Assembly (NCBI RefSeq): GCF_954871325.1
Contig: NC_088778.1
Span: 29,745,120-29,809,119 of the forward strand
Length of the DNA stretch: 64,000 bases
DNA from: Gordionus sp. m RMFG-2023
Taxonomy: Eukaryota; Nematomorpha; Gordioida; Chordodea; Parachordodidae
Direction of reading: 5' to 3'
Every line of letters starts with the position of its first letter. Positions within the stretch are counted from its first letter, which is position 1. The notes below the pieces were generated by a model. It was not told the DNA's origin. It saw nothing but the letters and a program-made list of their open reading frames with translations, and searched no databases. Positions 23,517 to 36,479 of this stretch are shown piece by piece. Position numbers and translations under genes: made by a program.

Positions 23517-24311
23517 TTTAAATATAATTTAAATAAATAAATTCGAAAATATATACTTTAACTGGACTTTTCCCTTTTGTATAAGCTTCTCTTTGTCCTC
23601 GTCCAAGGCTTTGTACAGGAGCAAAAAAATATTTATAATATACATTTGCTGGTAAAATATTTTGAGCAAGGTGGATAATTAATAAATCATGTAAGCTATA
23701 TATATTCAATAATTGTGAATTTATAATTATGATTATTACATATCATTTTTATTTTTTTATGAGGGAAGGGAAAGCTGTTGGACAGGGCTGGGGGGTGGTG
23801 TGGGTTGCTCAAAATATTTTACCATCAAATATATATTAAGTATTTTACAATAAATATTTTAAAAGCATTGGACGAGCAAGGGAAAACAATTTACAAACAA
23901 AAATAGAGAAAAGCCCAGAGTATTTTAGAATTTATTTATTTTTTTGAATTATATTATAACCAAACATTTGAATCTGAAATATTTTAGGTTTCTCTATTAT
24001 TTTCACAAAACAGTTCTGCCAGTTTCTTTTTCAAAGTGGTGTTCTGAAACTTATGATAATCTTTTAACGTTAAATATAGATTCAGAGAATATATACCGTG
24101 CTTGTTAATACCCACCTATAAAATATCGTTCAGATACCAACAAATATATATTAAGTATTTTTTTCTTCTATATATTTATTTATATTCTATGTACAATCAT
24201 TATTTCAAAGCCTTGTTCGATAAACAGAAAAAGAAGCATAGGTGCCAGCGTGAAAAACCCAATGAAAGTATATATTTTATAATTTATCAATTTTTTGAAA
24301 TTACATCCTAA
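23517..24311. repeat. Degenerate tandem duplicates of parts of the acidic-repeat gene
   Basis: Segments resemble exon 1 (near 23543-23610, with AAGCTTCTCTTTG) and the start of exon 2: CAAAG then CCTTGTTCGATAAAC at 24213, AAAAG then CATTGGACGAGC near 23866, compare AAAG CCTTGATCGTTG at 22742. The 24213 copy opens a frame SLFDKQKKKHRCQREK to a stop at 24311 and could be an alternative terminal exon or a dead duplicate. No ESGDV repeats remain in these copies. Confidence 0.35.
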
Positions 24312-24424
24312 TTAGGCCTTTGAATTTCAATTTAAGTTATATTAAATTATATAAATGTAATTTCTATCTTTCTTAGTTACAAATTATATATAAATATTCT
24401 ATTTTAGATCTACTTTGGTTATAT

Positions 24425-25490
24425 TTTTTTGAAATCCCTATGTAACTTACTTGAAAAATATTTTCCTTAATTTAAATATTGAACAAAATCATTTGTCACT
24501 TCTACTTTAGCTCTTTAACTTTGTATACATAATATTATGTACTTGGTTTTAGAAAAAGTTGTTGGTAACTCAATAATGAATACTGTGAAATATATTCTAC
24601 AATAAAAAGCATCCAAAAAATTTTCCACACTTTCTAACCTTCTCCATAATAAGATTTTATTTTAGAACCTCAATTACGTAATTAATAAGTATAAAACTTC
24701 TGGATGTAATTAGAACTCGTTGAGTGACGCGTTCTGAGGTTGAAACCTTCTAGAAATAGGAGGGGAAATGATTAAAATAAATTTGCTTATTCTCTCATAT
24801 TTTATCAAAATGAATTTTTATTAAATTACAATTAACACTTATAATCTTATATTAATTTAAGTAGTCTAATCCTTAAAAAAAATTTATTTGTGCAATTCAA
24901 TATATGTCTAAGCTCGACATTCAATGTTAAGTATATCAGGAAGATGAGGATGGCTTTTCTCTCCTTCTTACCCTAATAAATAAAAACATAAAACCTGGTA
25001 AATTTATTGTTTCAAAGGCAATTTTTTCAAAATTAAATTAATTAATCTCATCAGGAACATAAAATAAAATAAATTTTCGTTATATGTAAAGCGGAAAAAA
25101 ATGTCAAAGATAAAATATATTACGGTTATTTACGATTCATTAAATATTTAAAGGTTATTCAAATAATTTTTTAAATAATAATGCTAATATCCTTATAAAA
25201 TTTTATATTTTTAAATACAATTTATACAATTTTCCAGGGCCTGGGAAGGAGACCTCTTTACCTCTCCAACATGCATACAACGACAACTTTACCCAATATA
25301 AATAGATTGAATTTCAAAAATTAATTCATATAAATCTTTCAATAATTTTAATTTATATTTATTTCTATTATTTAAAGGCTATCTCGATTTTTCAATTCCT
25401 CCCAGCCCCATCCTAACAAAGAAGAGTTATTCCTTTATGAAAGTGAAGAAAAGGCTAAAGAAAACAATTAAAGGTTAAACTCATAATGTG
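24425..25490 (+). repeat. About 1-kb direct repeat, copy 1 (non-coding)
   Basis: Matches 26340-27400 in order and orientation with moderate divergence: shared landmarks include GAACAAAATCATTTGTCACT, TCCACACTTTCTAACCTTCT, TTTTCCAGGGCC and AGGCTATC. No open frame is conserved between the copies. Family not recognised. Confidence 0.7.
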
Positions 25491-25905
25491 CACCTTTTAT
25501 AACAAAGCGGTTGCTTTTTTGTAATCAAAATTTTAAAATATTTTTCTAAACTTTCCTGTTTCACACCTTATATGAATTTTAAAATTTGAAAATAGCCCCT
25601 GAGGAAAAGAATTCAAATCAAGATATTTCAAATCTCCATGGATTCATATCACTTTAAATAATATTCCTTAGGATGTGAAATGATTGAAAAGTTTATAAAA
25701 AATATTTTAAAAGATGGATTACAAAAAACAACAATTTTTGATATATTAAGTGTCCAATTATGAGTTTAACCTTTTATTGCTTTCCTCAGTTTTTTCTTTA
25801 CCTTCATAAAAGAATACCCTTTTTTGATTAAGATAGGGCTAAGAGGAATTGAGAAATCGATATAGTTTTTAAATAATAAAGATAAATTAAAATTATTGTT
25901 TTGTC
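25345..25905. repeat. Foldback (inverted repeat) of about 230-bp arms
   Basis: Left arm about 25345-25570, right arm about 25660-25905 read as the reverse complement: TTTCAATTCCTCCCAGCCCC near 25397 pairs with the complement of GGGCTAAGAGGAATTGAGAA near 25836; the AAGGTTAAACTCATAAT stretch occurs in both. The loop is about 90 bp. Part of this sequence reappears near 27290-27560. Confidence 0.65.
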
Positions 25906-25995
25906 AAGATCCTGTGTAAATATAAAGTTCTCTTGATATTTTGAAATTGATGCTGAGCTTTGAATTATATTAAATTATATAAATATTATTTCATT

Positions 25996-26240
25996 CTTTC
26001 TTTTCTTTTCTTTTCTTTTCTTTTCTTTTCTTTTCTTTTCTTTTCTTTTCTTTTCTTTTCTTTTCTTTTCTTTTCTTTTCTTTTCTTTTCTTTTCTTTTC
26101 TTTTCTTTTCTTTTCTTTTCTTTTCTTTTCTTTTCTTTTCTTTTCTTTTCTTTTCTTTTCTTTTCTTTTCTTTTCTTTTCTTTTCTTTTCTTTTCTTTTC
26201 TTTTCTTTTCTTTTCTTTTCTTTTATTTTCTTTTCTTTCA
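25996..26240. repeat. (TTTTC)n microsatellite, about 48 units
   Basis: Nearly uninterrupted pentanucleotide tract of about 240 bp, ending in variant TTTTA and TTTC units. The two long reading frames across it, one on each strand, are artefacts of a repeat that lacks stops. Confidence 0.95.
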
Positions 26241-26334
26241 TTCTTTCTTTCTTTCTTTTAGGTTTATTTTACATAAATTTAATATAAAATATTTGTAATT
26301 TTGTTAAAATTCTATGTATATTTTCGTTAAATCA

Positions 26335-27560
26335 TATTAGTTTTGATGAAAAATATTTTTTTCTTAATTTGAATATTGAACAAAATCATTTTTCACTTCT
26401 ATAGAATAGGCTCTTTAACTTTGTATATATAAAATTATCTACTTGGATTTTAGAAAATAGTTGAAGGCAACTCAATAATGAACACTGCAAAATATATTCT
26501 ACAATAAAAAAATTCCAAAAAAATTTTCCACACTTTCTAACCTTCTCCATAATAAGTTTATATTTTAGCAAACCGCCATTACATAATTAATAAGTGTATA
26601 ATTTCATGACATAACTCGCATGCCGTCCAGAGACACGTTCTAATGTTGACTTACATTCTAGAAATAGTAGAAGAATTGGTTAAAATAAAATTTGTTTACT
26701 CTCTATATCACCAAGATTAATTTTTTTATTAATAAAAAATAACAGTTGAAATATATGTAGTCTAATCCTAAATAAAATATATATGAGCAATTCGATATAA
26801 GTAAAATGACATCAATATTTAGTATATCATGAAGATGACGATTGCTTTTCTTTCCTTCTTATCCTAATAAATAATACATAAAACCCGGGAAATTTACTAT
26901 TTCAAATGCAATTTCTTAAAAATATAATTAATTTTGAAATCATAAATAGTTTAATCACCATAAGAACATGAAATAAAATAAATTTTCATTATAGGTAAGA
27001 CGGAATCAAAAAAAAAATATATTACGGTTCATTTAGGATTAACTAAATATTTAAAGGTTATTAAAATAAATTTTTCAATAAAAATACTAATATCCTTATA
27101 AAATTTTATATTTTTTAAAAATTCTTAATATTAAACAATTTACAATTTTCCAGGGCCAGGAGAAGAGACCTCCTTACCTCGCCTTTTAGCATATATACGA
27201 CGACATCTTTACCAAATATAAATAGAAAGAATTTCAAAAATTAATTCATATATATCTTTCAATAATTTTAATTTATATTTATCATTATTATTTAAAGGCT
27301 ATCCAGATTTCTCGTTAACTCCTAGCCCTATATTAACAAAAAAAGGGTATTCTTTTACAAAATGGAAGAAAAAACTAAAGAAGGGGATAAAAGGTTAAAA
27401 TCATAATTGGACTTTTATATCAAAAGTGGTTGTTTTTTGTAAACAAACTTTCTAAACTTTGCAATCATTTCACACCTGTGAAATATTATTTATATAGGGA
27501 TATGAATCCTTGGAGATTTGGAATATCTTGATTTGAAAATATTTAACTGAGGGGCTAAAA
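26335..27560 (+). repeat. About 1-kb direct repeat, copy 2
   Basis: Second copy of the 24425-25490 block, from GAATATTGAACAAAATC near 26369 to beyond AAGGTTAAAATCATAATTGG near 27390, continuing into sequence that matches the foldback loop (GAATCCTTGGAGATTTGGAA near 27506). The (TTTTC)n tract lies between the two copies. No gene seen. Confidence 0.65.
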
Positions 27561-27959
27561 ATGTGATATGACCGGAATTCTATTCCAACATTTGTTAAAA
27601 TAATACCTTATCTATAAATTTGTGACAATTTAATCATAAACTTTTGTTTATTTCTTTTTTGTAATTTACAATTAATTATGAGTAGTTCTATAGCTCACTG
27701 TAAAACTGAGATTTACTCCGGTCAACTAAGATATTTAAAATTTTGGCAGATGATTTAAGATCAAAAGATTCAAAATACCCATGAATTTCATATCCCAATA
27801 TGACATATATAGTTTATTATATAAATAGAAATACCTTTTATTTTTAATATTTAGTGAAAAACCTAGTTTGGAAAACAATTAGAATCCCATACCTTATAAG
27901 TAAATTTATTAAATGATTTACTAATTGCGAAAACTTAAATTTTGCTTTAAATTTTATAT

Positions 27960-29768
27960 CAGAGATGCACAGATATTTGAATATTAGTATTGGCCGGTAT
28001 TTATCTTTTTGCAGATACCCAGGGCCGTAGCCAGGAATTTATCGTAGGGGAGGAACAATTGTTTACCTAATGGGGGGGGGGGGGGCAATATTTTATTTTG
28101 AAATAAAACAAATAGTTTGGCACTCATATAAATTTTTTGCTTATTTATATTAAAATTTACTAACATAAATTAATTAAAATAAAAAGGTCTGTTATTTTTT
28201 TCCATAAATTAAAACTAAATTTTGTTAACCTCGATCTTTCAACGATTCTCTAGTGTTAGATGGAACTCTCTTTAATATAGAAATTGAAGCCTCACAAAAA
28301 GTTATTAATACATAAAGAGAGCTGCTGAGTTGCATTTATACAATTCTTTAATCGCAAGATGATATATTTTTTTATACATAATATTTACGATATTTATAAT
28401 ATTAACTTCTTTTTTTTAACTTCTGCAGCTCACTTCTGGTCTAATCTTAAGTATATGACCTGTATTTTTACAGGATACGCTAAAACCCTCATAACAAATT
28501 ACACAATGCATTAGATAAATAAAAAATAATCAAAAACGATTACAATATTTTCATACAAATTTTGAACCACATAGATGCAACTTATTGTGGCTCTAATGCA
28601 AAATCGTTCCATTTAATCCGATTTTTAGAAGGCGAATTCAGTATTTAATCCAGAAAAATATTACACAATCCTAAATATTTTGCTCATAGATGACACAAAG
28701 ATGGACATCTATTAAGCGAAATTTTGTGGCTCAAATATTTAGTTTTTAAATATCGGCTCAAATTGAGCAATTTTGTATCACTAGATATAGCACAATGTAT
28801 ATAAAGCACTTTTTTTATTGATTTATTGAAGAAGGGTTTGTACTCGTCCATTTCGGCCACACTTGACGTTTACACCATCATATGCTTGACTTATTATATT
28901 CAATGAATTAATATTTAATTCATTAAGTTGCTTTAAAATACAATTAATAATGCTTTAAGCAGATAGACCTTAATATTAATTATCCCTATTAAATTTCCTT
29001 GGATTTCCTTCACAAAAAATTTAACTAATAATATGGTTAGGTTTTCACAACTTGTTTCTTAATTTCTATAAATTAAATAAATATTATTATTTCTAAAAAT
29101 TTATGTATTTTAATTTAGGTTTAATGTTAATTATTGAATTAAAATTAACTAAATAAATTTTTTTTAATTTAGGGCCCATAGATTTTTTCGGGTGGCCGGG
29201 TTTGGGGGGCCAAAAAAATTTTAGGGGGAAAAGGGCTTCCCCTTCCCATGGCTACGACCTTGCAGACACCAAATTATTCTAATGGAATAACTTATCGATG
29301 CAATTTTTCACTATAAAAAAATAATAATATTTTATTGCAAAAAATATTCAAATATTGGACCATTTTATTATTTTTATACCATAATAATAATAAATAAAAT
29401 AAAAATATGTCCTTTTTGTTCTTATTAGGTGTCCAAACCTCTCTGATATCTATGAACTTATTTTTTGCCTAAAATGATAAGAGCTTTATACAATGAATCC
29501 ATTTAACACATGCCCGACCGGAAAGGAGGGGTAGAGATAAACCCCTCCGATTTTTTTTTGTTATATTTAATTCTGGTCTCATAGAACCTAATTCAATCCC
29601 TACAATTTGTAATATTATATCTTACATGATAAAAGTTAATGAAATTTATTTTCAACTTGATAAAGTTATTTGGATGTTGTATTCATTAAATTTCATTCAT
29701 AAATATCGCTTGTTATCGATATCGGGATATTAGTATTGGCAAAAATGTGGTATCTGTGCATCAAAGAT
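27960..29768. mobile_element. hAT-like non-autonomous element, interrupted by another
   Basis: Ends are inverted: CAGAGATGCACAGATATTTG at left and its imperfect complement ending TATCTGTGCATC near 29762; AATATTAGTATTGGC also occurs inverted-wise inside each end. Flanking octamers TTTTATAT and ATTTGTAT agree at six of eight positions. No transposase seen. It carries the element at 28019-29261. Confidence 0.5.
28019..29261. mobile_element. Non-autonomous hAT-like element nested in the 27960 element
   Basis: Imperfect terminal repeats CCAGGGCCGTAGCCAGG and CCATGGCTACGACCTT. Flanked by an 8-bp duplication with one mismatch, GCAGATAC (28011-28018) and GCAGACAC (29262-29269), as expected of hAT insertion. 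Internal runs of G near both ends. It contains a decayed MITE (about 28575-28795). No transposase. Confidence 0.6.
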
Positions 29769-30067
29769 TTGTATTAAAGAAATAATACTCTACATCAAAA
29801 TATAATTTATCTTTATATTTTATATTTAGTCAAAAAAAAAATATCTAAAGAAAAAGTGCATTTTAATCTACCAGAATCTCTGTCTTCAACCAAATCTATC
29901 TGCATATCAGATGACTCAGATACTTGAAGTAATTTATGAGGAATAGTTTTTTTTATTTAAAAATTAGTCAAACCATAAGAGTTGTGAGATGGTGTCTAGC
30001 ATTTTGAGCCAATTTGATTTTTATCTAGAAGTTACGAATCTTGAAATATTTACTGATGAGGAACCAT

Positions 30068-30232
30068 TGATGTTAGGGTATACATATGGATTATGAATAA
30101 GATATAGGAAGATTAACGTCATATATTAGGAATAGGAATTAAAGGTATTTGATAATAAGGGTATACATATGGATTATGAATACGATATTAACTGGTCTTA
30201 TATTAGGAATAGGTATTAAAGATAGTGCACTG
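30068..30232 (+). repeat. Imperfect direct duplication, about 80-bp unit
   Basis: GGGTATACATATGGATTATG occurs near 30076 and again near 30158, each followed by an ATATTAGGAATAGG element and an ATTAAAG end. Non-coding. Confidence 0.7.
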
Positions 30233-30645
30233 CAGGAAGAGTCTTATGTTATTTTATTTTAGAGAGTTATTTATTCTTTATTTAAGTGTAGAAGATATAG
30301 GCCGATTTTGGGGGAATATATATGATATAACTGATTTATTTTATTTTATTTTATTTTAATAATAAATTGTTTGACATGGGTATTCCTTCCGCGGATAACT
30401 AATAATATTATTTGAACCTTGATAACAGAAAAAATACATCATATGATAGGATTATGAACTTTTAATGGGTCTTAAACGTCAGTAGGAAAACAAATATTCC
30501 AATCTAATACAAAAATAGTTTTGATTACCATAAAGAGTTTAAACCGGATAACTGCAGGCCCGACCCGTTAATCTGGTAGGGGCCTTATAATTTTATATTT
30601 TTAAATATCCGTACGGGGCTCGAAATTAAAAAATAATAGTCGGGT

Positions 30646-31020
30646 TAGTGTTCTTAAACAGCTCGATTTGAGCCTATTTTTAAAACGGATGATTCAATAT
30701 TTTAGCCAGAAAGATATTGCCTAAGCCTAGAGATTTCACTAACAGAGGTTCAAACCTTTGTAGCACCTATTAAACAGAATCTTCAGACTTGCTTATTACC
30801 AGAGTTGTTAAAGGATCTAGATACAAGTATCTAGATATAAAAATGTGGTATCTGTATCTGTATCTAGATAGATTTTTGATTAAATAATCTGTATCTAGAT
30901 ATTATTTTAAACGTTGTATCTGTATCTAGATCCATTTAAAAAGTATCTTTTAACAACTCTGTGAATAAAATGTTAAAGGTTTTTAAAAATCGGCTCATAT
31001 CGAGCCATTTAACAATACTA
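30646..31020. mobile_element. MITE family A copy with a second MITE inserted
   Basis: Ends TAGTGTTCTTAAACAGCTCG and CGAGCCATTTAACAATACTA match family A (see 31727). It is 375 bp instead of about 223 because another MITE sits at 30800-30961. No clean flanking duplication remains. Confidence 0.65.
30800..30961. mobile_element. MITE family B (hAT-like), nested in family A
   Basis: Terminal repeats CAGAGTTGTTAAAGGATC and its complement ending TTTTAACAACTCTG enclose repeats of GTATCTAGAT. The terminal octamer resembles the end of the deleted hAT at 42.1-43.1 kb. A half copy lies near 47664. Confidence 0.65.
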
Positions 31021-31726
31021 ATCCGGGCTTAGTCGATTTAAAATAATTTTTTAAGAAAATTTTCAATTAATCAGTTGGAAAATCATATAATGGGACCTTT
31101 CAATATTCATTTATTGCTCATATTTTCATTTTCTCTTTGAAACAATTTGCAAAATACGAGCAATAATGTACAGGGCGTCAAACGTTATTGATTATTATAT
31201 GCGTTTTATTAAAATATCAGATAGCGAGGTAATTTTATCCCTATATTTGTTAGCAGCAATGTATTTTCCCCGAGAAATATGTTATTTTTTTTCAACTTTA
31301 GATCATTTTTTTTAGCGTGTTTTTTTTTAAAATCTAAAAAATCTGATTTTACCTGAAATGTATTCCAGCATATTTAGAATTCCTATCTTATGATTGTAAA
31401 AAGATTTATCGTTAATTTTTGAGCCATATATATTTTAAACGAAAAATCTAAAATATTAGGATCAAATGTTCATAGCAAAATCTGATATTCATAGGTTAGG
31501 TATCAAAAAAAAAATGAATTTAAAAAAAATGATTTGAACAAATAAAAAAGAGGGAAATACATATTGCCGCTAATATATACCAAAAAAATTTGTTGTTTTC
31601 GACTATGACCTAGTAGATTGAGTGCGTGTATCACTAATCATATCGTCTTGAGTTCAAATATAGCAAGGATCATGTTTTTTTTGATGACAATTAGATGACG
31701 CCATTCTGCCGAGGGGGGGGGTGATA

Positions 31727-31949
31727 TAGTGTTGTTAAACGGCTCGTATTGAGCTGATTTTTAAAAGTAGTTAACTCACTATTCCATCCAGAATAATATT
31801 ACGCAAGCCTGAAAATTTTCTTTGTAAGAGGAACAAAGGGTTGGACATCTATTAGCGAAATCACAAGGCTTAGGCAATATTTTTCAGGCTAAAATATTGG
31901 GTTAGCCGTTTTTAAAAATCGGCTCGTAATGAGCCATTTAACAACACTA
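31727..31949. mobile_element. MITE family A, 223 bp, with perfect 8-bp target duplication
   Basis: Begins TAGTGTTGTTAAACGGCTCG and ends TTAACAACACTA; the two halves are inverted over about 90 bp. Flanked on both sides by GGGTGATA (31719-31726 and 31950-31957). These are hAT hallmarks. No coding capacity. Confidence 0.85.
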
Positions 31950-33141
31950 GGGTGATATATAGATTTTTGGAGAGGACCGCTTGATTCCGCTAATATTTAT
32001 ATTTAAATATCAGTTGGGTCTTTTATTTAGCAATTGCTATATGATGATCAACGCCATATATCATTGCCCCGAAATACAAACAATTTTATTCGAAATTACA
32101 AATTATTATTGATTCTGGGACCGGGCCGAAAAAAAAATAATTTTAGCTTCCTGTAGTAGGTCTCTAAGGTAAACTAATAGATTTTGACTTATTTAATGTA
32201 AAAATTTTTTTAAAGAGATATCGGGGGGGGGGAGGGTGTGCGCGGTCAAATAAAGATTGACAATAAAACAATTTGTATTGGTTAGAATCGGGTCAAATCG
32301 AATCTGAACCAAACCGTTGATTGGGATAAACCGTTATTATTTACGGAACCTAAGCCGAACCCTGAACTGTTAAATTTTTTTTACCAGGATCTAAGTTTGA
32401 TCCTCTAAAAAAGCCTGTGAACCGGTTTGAACCACTAAGTATTCTAACTCTCTTTATAGATGATTAGTAACCATTTTCATTTTCACTGTTAAGCATCAGT
32501 AACTATTTTTAATTTATTTTTCATATATTGCTATCTTACGATGCGAGCTACCTGATTTTAGCGGATAGAAGTGTCGTTAACTATAGAATTCCTTTTGGCA
32601 GGAGTAAATGTTGAAAATATTGTAATTGTCCAATAGCATATTTAAGAGATGATGATAAAAATTTTTAAAAAAGGGATGCACTTTAATTATAATATGCTTG
32701 TAGTTGTATGCGAAAAGATTCAAATCTGTCTTTAACTGGTTCAAACCGAACCGTACCAAAAATTAAACTATGGACCGTTATTTTCATCTAAACCTGAACC
32801 GACATTCGCTACGATTCGGATCCCTGGATTAAACTAAGTAGCGCGTAAAATTGGTACACGCTTCCTCTCCCACCCAATCCATACAATTAATAAAAAAAAC
32901 AATTATAGTTTGTTTTTTTAAAAAAAAAACAAACCTTAAATCATAAAAAAGTTATTTTGCTAAACTACAACTCGAGTTCAAAGAAACGCCGAAATAAATG
33001 AAGATGAGTAATTAAAAAATCATCAATAATAATAATATCTAATTATTAAATATGTAGATTATCGCGTACACTTGCCAAAATAATTATTTTAAGAAATTGT
33101 TCATTATTTTTTAGTGGAAGAATCCATTAATAAATCAAAAT

Positions 33142-33145
33142 GATT

Positions 33146-33196
<51 letters not shown>

Positions 33197-33202
33197 AGGA
33201 AA
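33142..33202. repeat. (GAAA)n microsatellite
   Basis: About 14 units of GAAA with a single variant AAGG unit near the end. Non-coding. Confidence 0.9.
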
Positions 33203-33623
33203 GAAAAGAATTTTCGCCCCAGTCTCCCGAAATTTTGATAATACGTTGTTTCTTTCATCCTTTTTTGGATTAGGAAAAATAGACCGAGTCACTCGAAGCA
33301 TGTCTTTATAGGGTGCGTGCTAAGACTTCTATCGGCAAAACCCAATATAACCTAGACCCTAGGAAATAGGAAATCTAAACTGAATCAAAATTAAGCAAAA
33401 GAGGAATTAAATAAATCCGGCAGTGTGGTGAGGGAGGGGGTGTCTAACCATATAACCCTAAAGTCCCCTTCAATTTTTTTTTGGAATAGAAGTTTATGGA
33501 AAAATTTTTTAAACAAATTTGATTACTTATTAATAAAACTAAAACTAAAACTTAAACCGCATCTCTCGAACATTTAATTAACTCTAACCCATATCTCTGA
33601 TCTCTATATTTTTTATATACTTG

Positions 33624-33843
33624 GCGCTGTTAAAAAAAAACCCACAATTTAGGTAGATTTTTAAAAACGTCCCCGACTACTTTCTGAGCCTCTAGATTTG
33701 TGGTGGCAACTAGAGATAAAAACCTTTCAGTCATCTTATGAGCAAAATTTTCAGGTTTAACATAATATGATTTTGGCTAATGATCTTAATCGGGCCGTTT
33801 TTAAAAAATTGACCCAAATTTGGCTTTTAAACAAACACTGACC
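33624..33843. mobile_element. Diverged MITE family A copy
   Basis: Starts GCTGTTAAAAAAAAACCC and ends TTGGCTTTTAAACAAACACTG, with the internal ATCTTAATCGGGCCGTTTTT block seen in other copies. Ends are worn; no target duplication visible. Confidence 0.45.
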
Positions 33844-34294
33844 TTATACAATTTTAAAAAATATGTTGAGCTATTTATCCCTGACCAAAAATTGTAGTTT
33901 AATATATCAATGTAACATTTACCTCCTAACTCTGACAAGGTTAAAAAAAAAATATGAAGAAGATATTTAAGTATACAAACATATTTAACATTTGTTCTTT
34001 ACCGAAATGGTTCCGAAGGAAATATAAATTAAATTAACTTTAAAGTAAAAAAATACAAAACGGGAAAATCGAATCCAAAAAAATAACTTTAATTAACGGG
34101 AATTAACTTTTATCGATACAAAAGTGAAAAGTTAATGAATAAAGATGGCATCTTCGCCCTTTATCCACTTTTACATTTTTAAATATCACTATTTTATACA
34201 AACTTTGTAAGCAATCAAAATTTGCATACTAAAAAAAATCATTAAAATCAATTTATATTTGACAAATAATGACAATCACGAGCCACAGAGATCT

Positions 34295-35265
34295 GCAGTT
34301 AGGGCCGGCCCCACCCCCATTCCGCCCGAGGGCCTAATATTTAAAAAAAAAATTGGGCCGGGGCAGGTCGGACATTGAAATTTTTTTTTAAATATATCTA
34401 AATTTATCAATTTTATATTTGAATTTTTTATGTAAAATAAAAATATTTGATTTTATTTATTGAAACTAAACGACATATAACATAGTATGTCTTTTATTTT
34501 GGGTAATTATAAAAATTAATTTCTATATTTAAATAAATTCGGGCCGGGCCGGGTCGGTAAATTTTTTTTAAAAAAAGATCGGATTCTGATCGAGCCAGCA
34601 AAACTTTTTAAAAAATTTCGGGTTCGGGCCTGGCCGGGCTAGAAAAATTAGGCCCGATGAAGATCACTAATCACGACATAATCAATGTACCCTTTTTACA
34701 AATAATGACAATCACGACAGACATATTTGGAATAGAATAGTGACAATTTTTATTTTAAATCATATGGAGCATAATATTTTTTTTTCCACTTATTAATCTA
34801 ATCTAAACTGGTTGCCCCTAGAATGGGATATTCAACATTTTTGATCAAAATCTAGAAAATGTTAATAAAAAGTATATAATATTGTTGATAAAAAATTTCC
34901 TGTAATTAGATAATTAATTGAGCAACTTTATTAATAAGTAAATAAATATTTATTTACATATTAACCTAATTAAACTTGTAATTTAATGATGTATATATCT
35001 TATCGATATATAAAATTTGCATAAAAATTTTTTTTAAAAATATGTATAATTATATATATATTCGGAATCACCTTATGTTGCAATTTAATGATGTATATAT
35101 TAGCGTTATGCATCGGGCCTCGGCTAAAAAAAATTTCTATTGCCCCGAAAAGCCCGGCCCAAATAAAATTTGTCAGCCCGACCAGGACCGAATTTATTTA
35201 AAAGTATCGGGCCGGACCTGAAATGTATTTTTGGAAAAATACCCGGGTCGGTAGGGCCATATATT
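34295..35265. repeat. GC-rich/AT-run mosaic repeats
   Basis: Short blocks of GGGCCGGGC-type sequence alternate with poly-A/T runs (34300-34660 and 35105-35265). Similar blocks recur near 30555, 38880-39010, 39195-39310, 48520-48650, 49490, 51025-51140 and 62870-63000. Some copies carry AGATCTGCAG or CTGCAGATCT at an edge (34287, 51130), suggesting decayed copies of one palindromic element. No protein. Confidence 0.45.
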
Positions 35266-36471
35266 TTAAAACCAAATATTATGATGGAATACATTTTCGG
35301 TAAAATCAGATTTTTAACATTTTTAAAGATAAAATGCGCTCTCAAAAAAAAAAGATTTAAAGTTGAAAAAAAAAATAACACATTGCTGGAAAAAAAACGC
35401 ATGTTCGCTAACATATACAAAAGAGTTCAATCGGTTTTTAGAGGTTAGAACTGAATCGGTAATATTATTTTTTAAGAGCCGTACCTGGACCCCTAAACCG
35501 TTATTTTTATCTGAACTAATATCGGAACCGATATTCGTTTCGGATCTCGGTATTTTAAAGAGACCTCATCACCTGATGTCGAAATAAAATGTCAACAACA
35601 AATCGTGTCAGAGCTGCTATTTTGGATACGATTCATAAGTCAAGTTAGGACGCGGCTTATATATATTTTAAAGAATAATTTAGATTTCATATTTTTGAAT
35701 TTTTCTATCCAGAATTTTTTAATTATGTAATATTTTTTTTTTAAAACTGTCCAAATAAAAGATGAGTTTTAATAAAGTTTTCAAACATTCCAGCTTCATT
35801 TTTCAAATGGGGTGGGTGTATTTTTTTTCCAAGGAATGTATATTGCTTCTTCATAGGCTTAGGTTGGTTTATGAGGCACTGTAGTAATCAAATCCATTAG
35901 AAAAACCAAAATTTGATGACCCTTAAAAATAGTCTCAGACCGCCTTCCATCAGTTCAGGTATTTTATCCTGACTTATATTAAATAGTATTTTTTAAATAT
36001 TTCTGTTAATTATGTGTAAATAAGACAAAATTTTCGGTATAAAACATATGGCACACTTAATCAATTAAATATTTGAAATTTTGATGAATAATTTTTTTTT
36101 TTTTAAATTCTTTCTAAAAATATTGTTCTTTTTATCATGAATCATGATTCAATATTTTGATTTTAGAAAATTTTACGGATCTTACAATGATGTGCGATAA
36201 TTTATAGAGTATTTTATATCCTATTTTCGCATTTTAGAGATATTTTTTTTAAAAATTAAAATGTAACAAAACTACCAGCCACCCCCCTACTTTCGACAAT
36301 TTTTCTAAAAAAAAAATTTTTATTATATATTTTAATATTTTATTAGTGGAAAGATATAGAAGTGTGTTTCTTTATTTTTCATTATTTTCATAATTTTATT
36401 TATTTTATTTATTTGATGATAAAATACAAATAATAAATTTTAATTTTATACCCCCTATAAAATGTATAAAA

Positions 36472-36479
36472 TATAAAAG
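36472..36479 (+). promoter_or_regulatory. Candidate TATA box of the heparanase gene
   Basis: TATAAAAG lies about 140 bp upstream of the heparanase ATG. In DNA this AT-rich the match may be chance. Confidence 0.2.

Noticed and set aside
25960-26298. Long ORFs on both strands (FLFFS and KEKKR repeats)
   Set aside because: They are translations of the (TTTTC)n microsatellite, which has no stops in any frame on one strand.
33104-33301. Minus-strand 65-codon ORF
   Set aside because: Caused by the (GAAA)n microsatellite.
35124-35587. ORFs on both strands of 60-98 codons
   Set aside because: They run through GC/AT mosaic repeats, have no recognisable domain and overlap each other.
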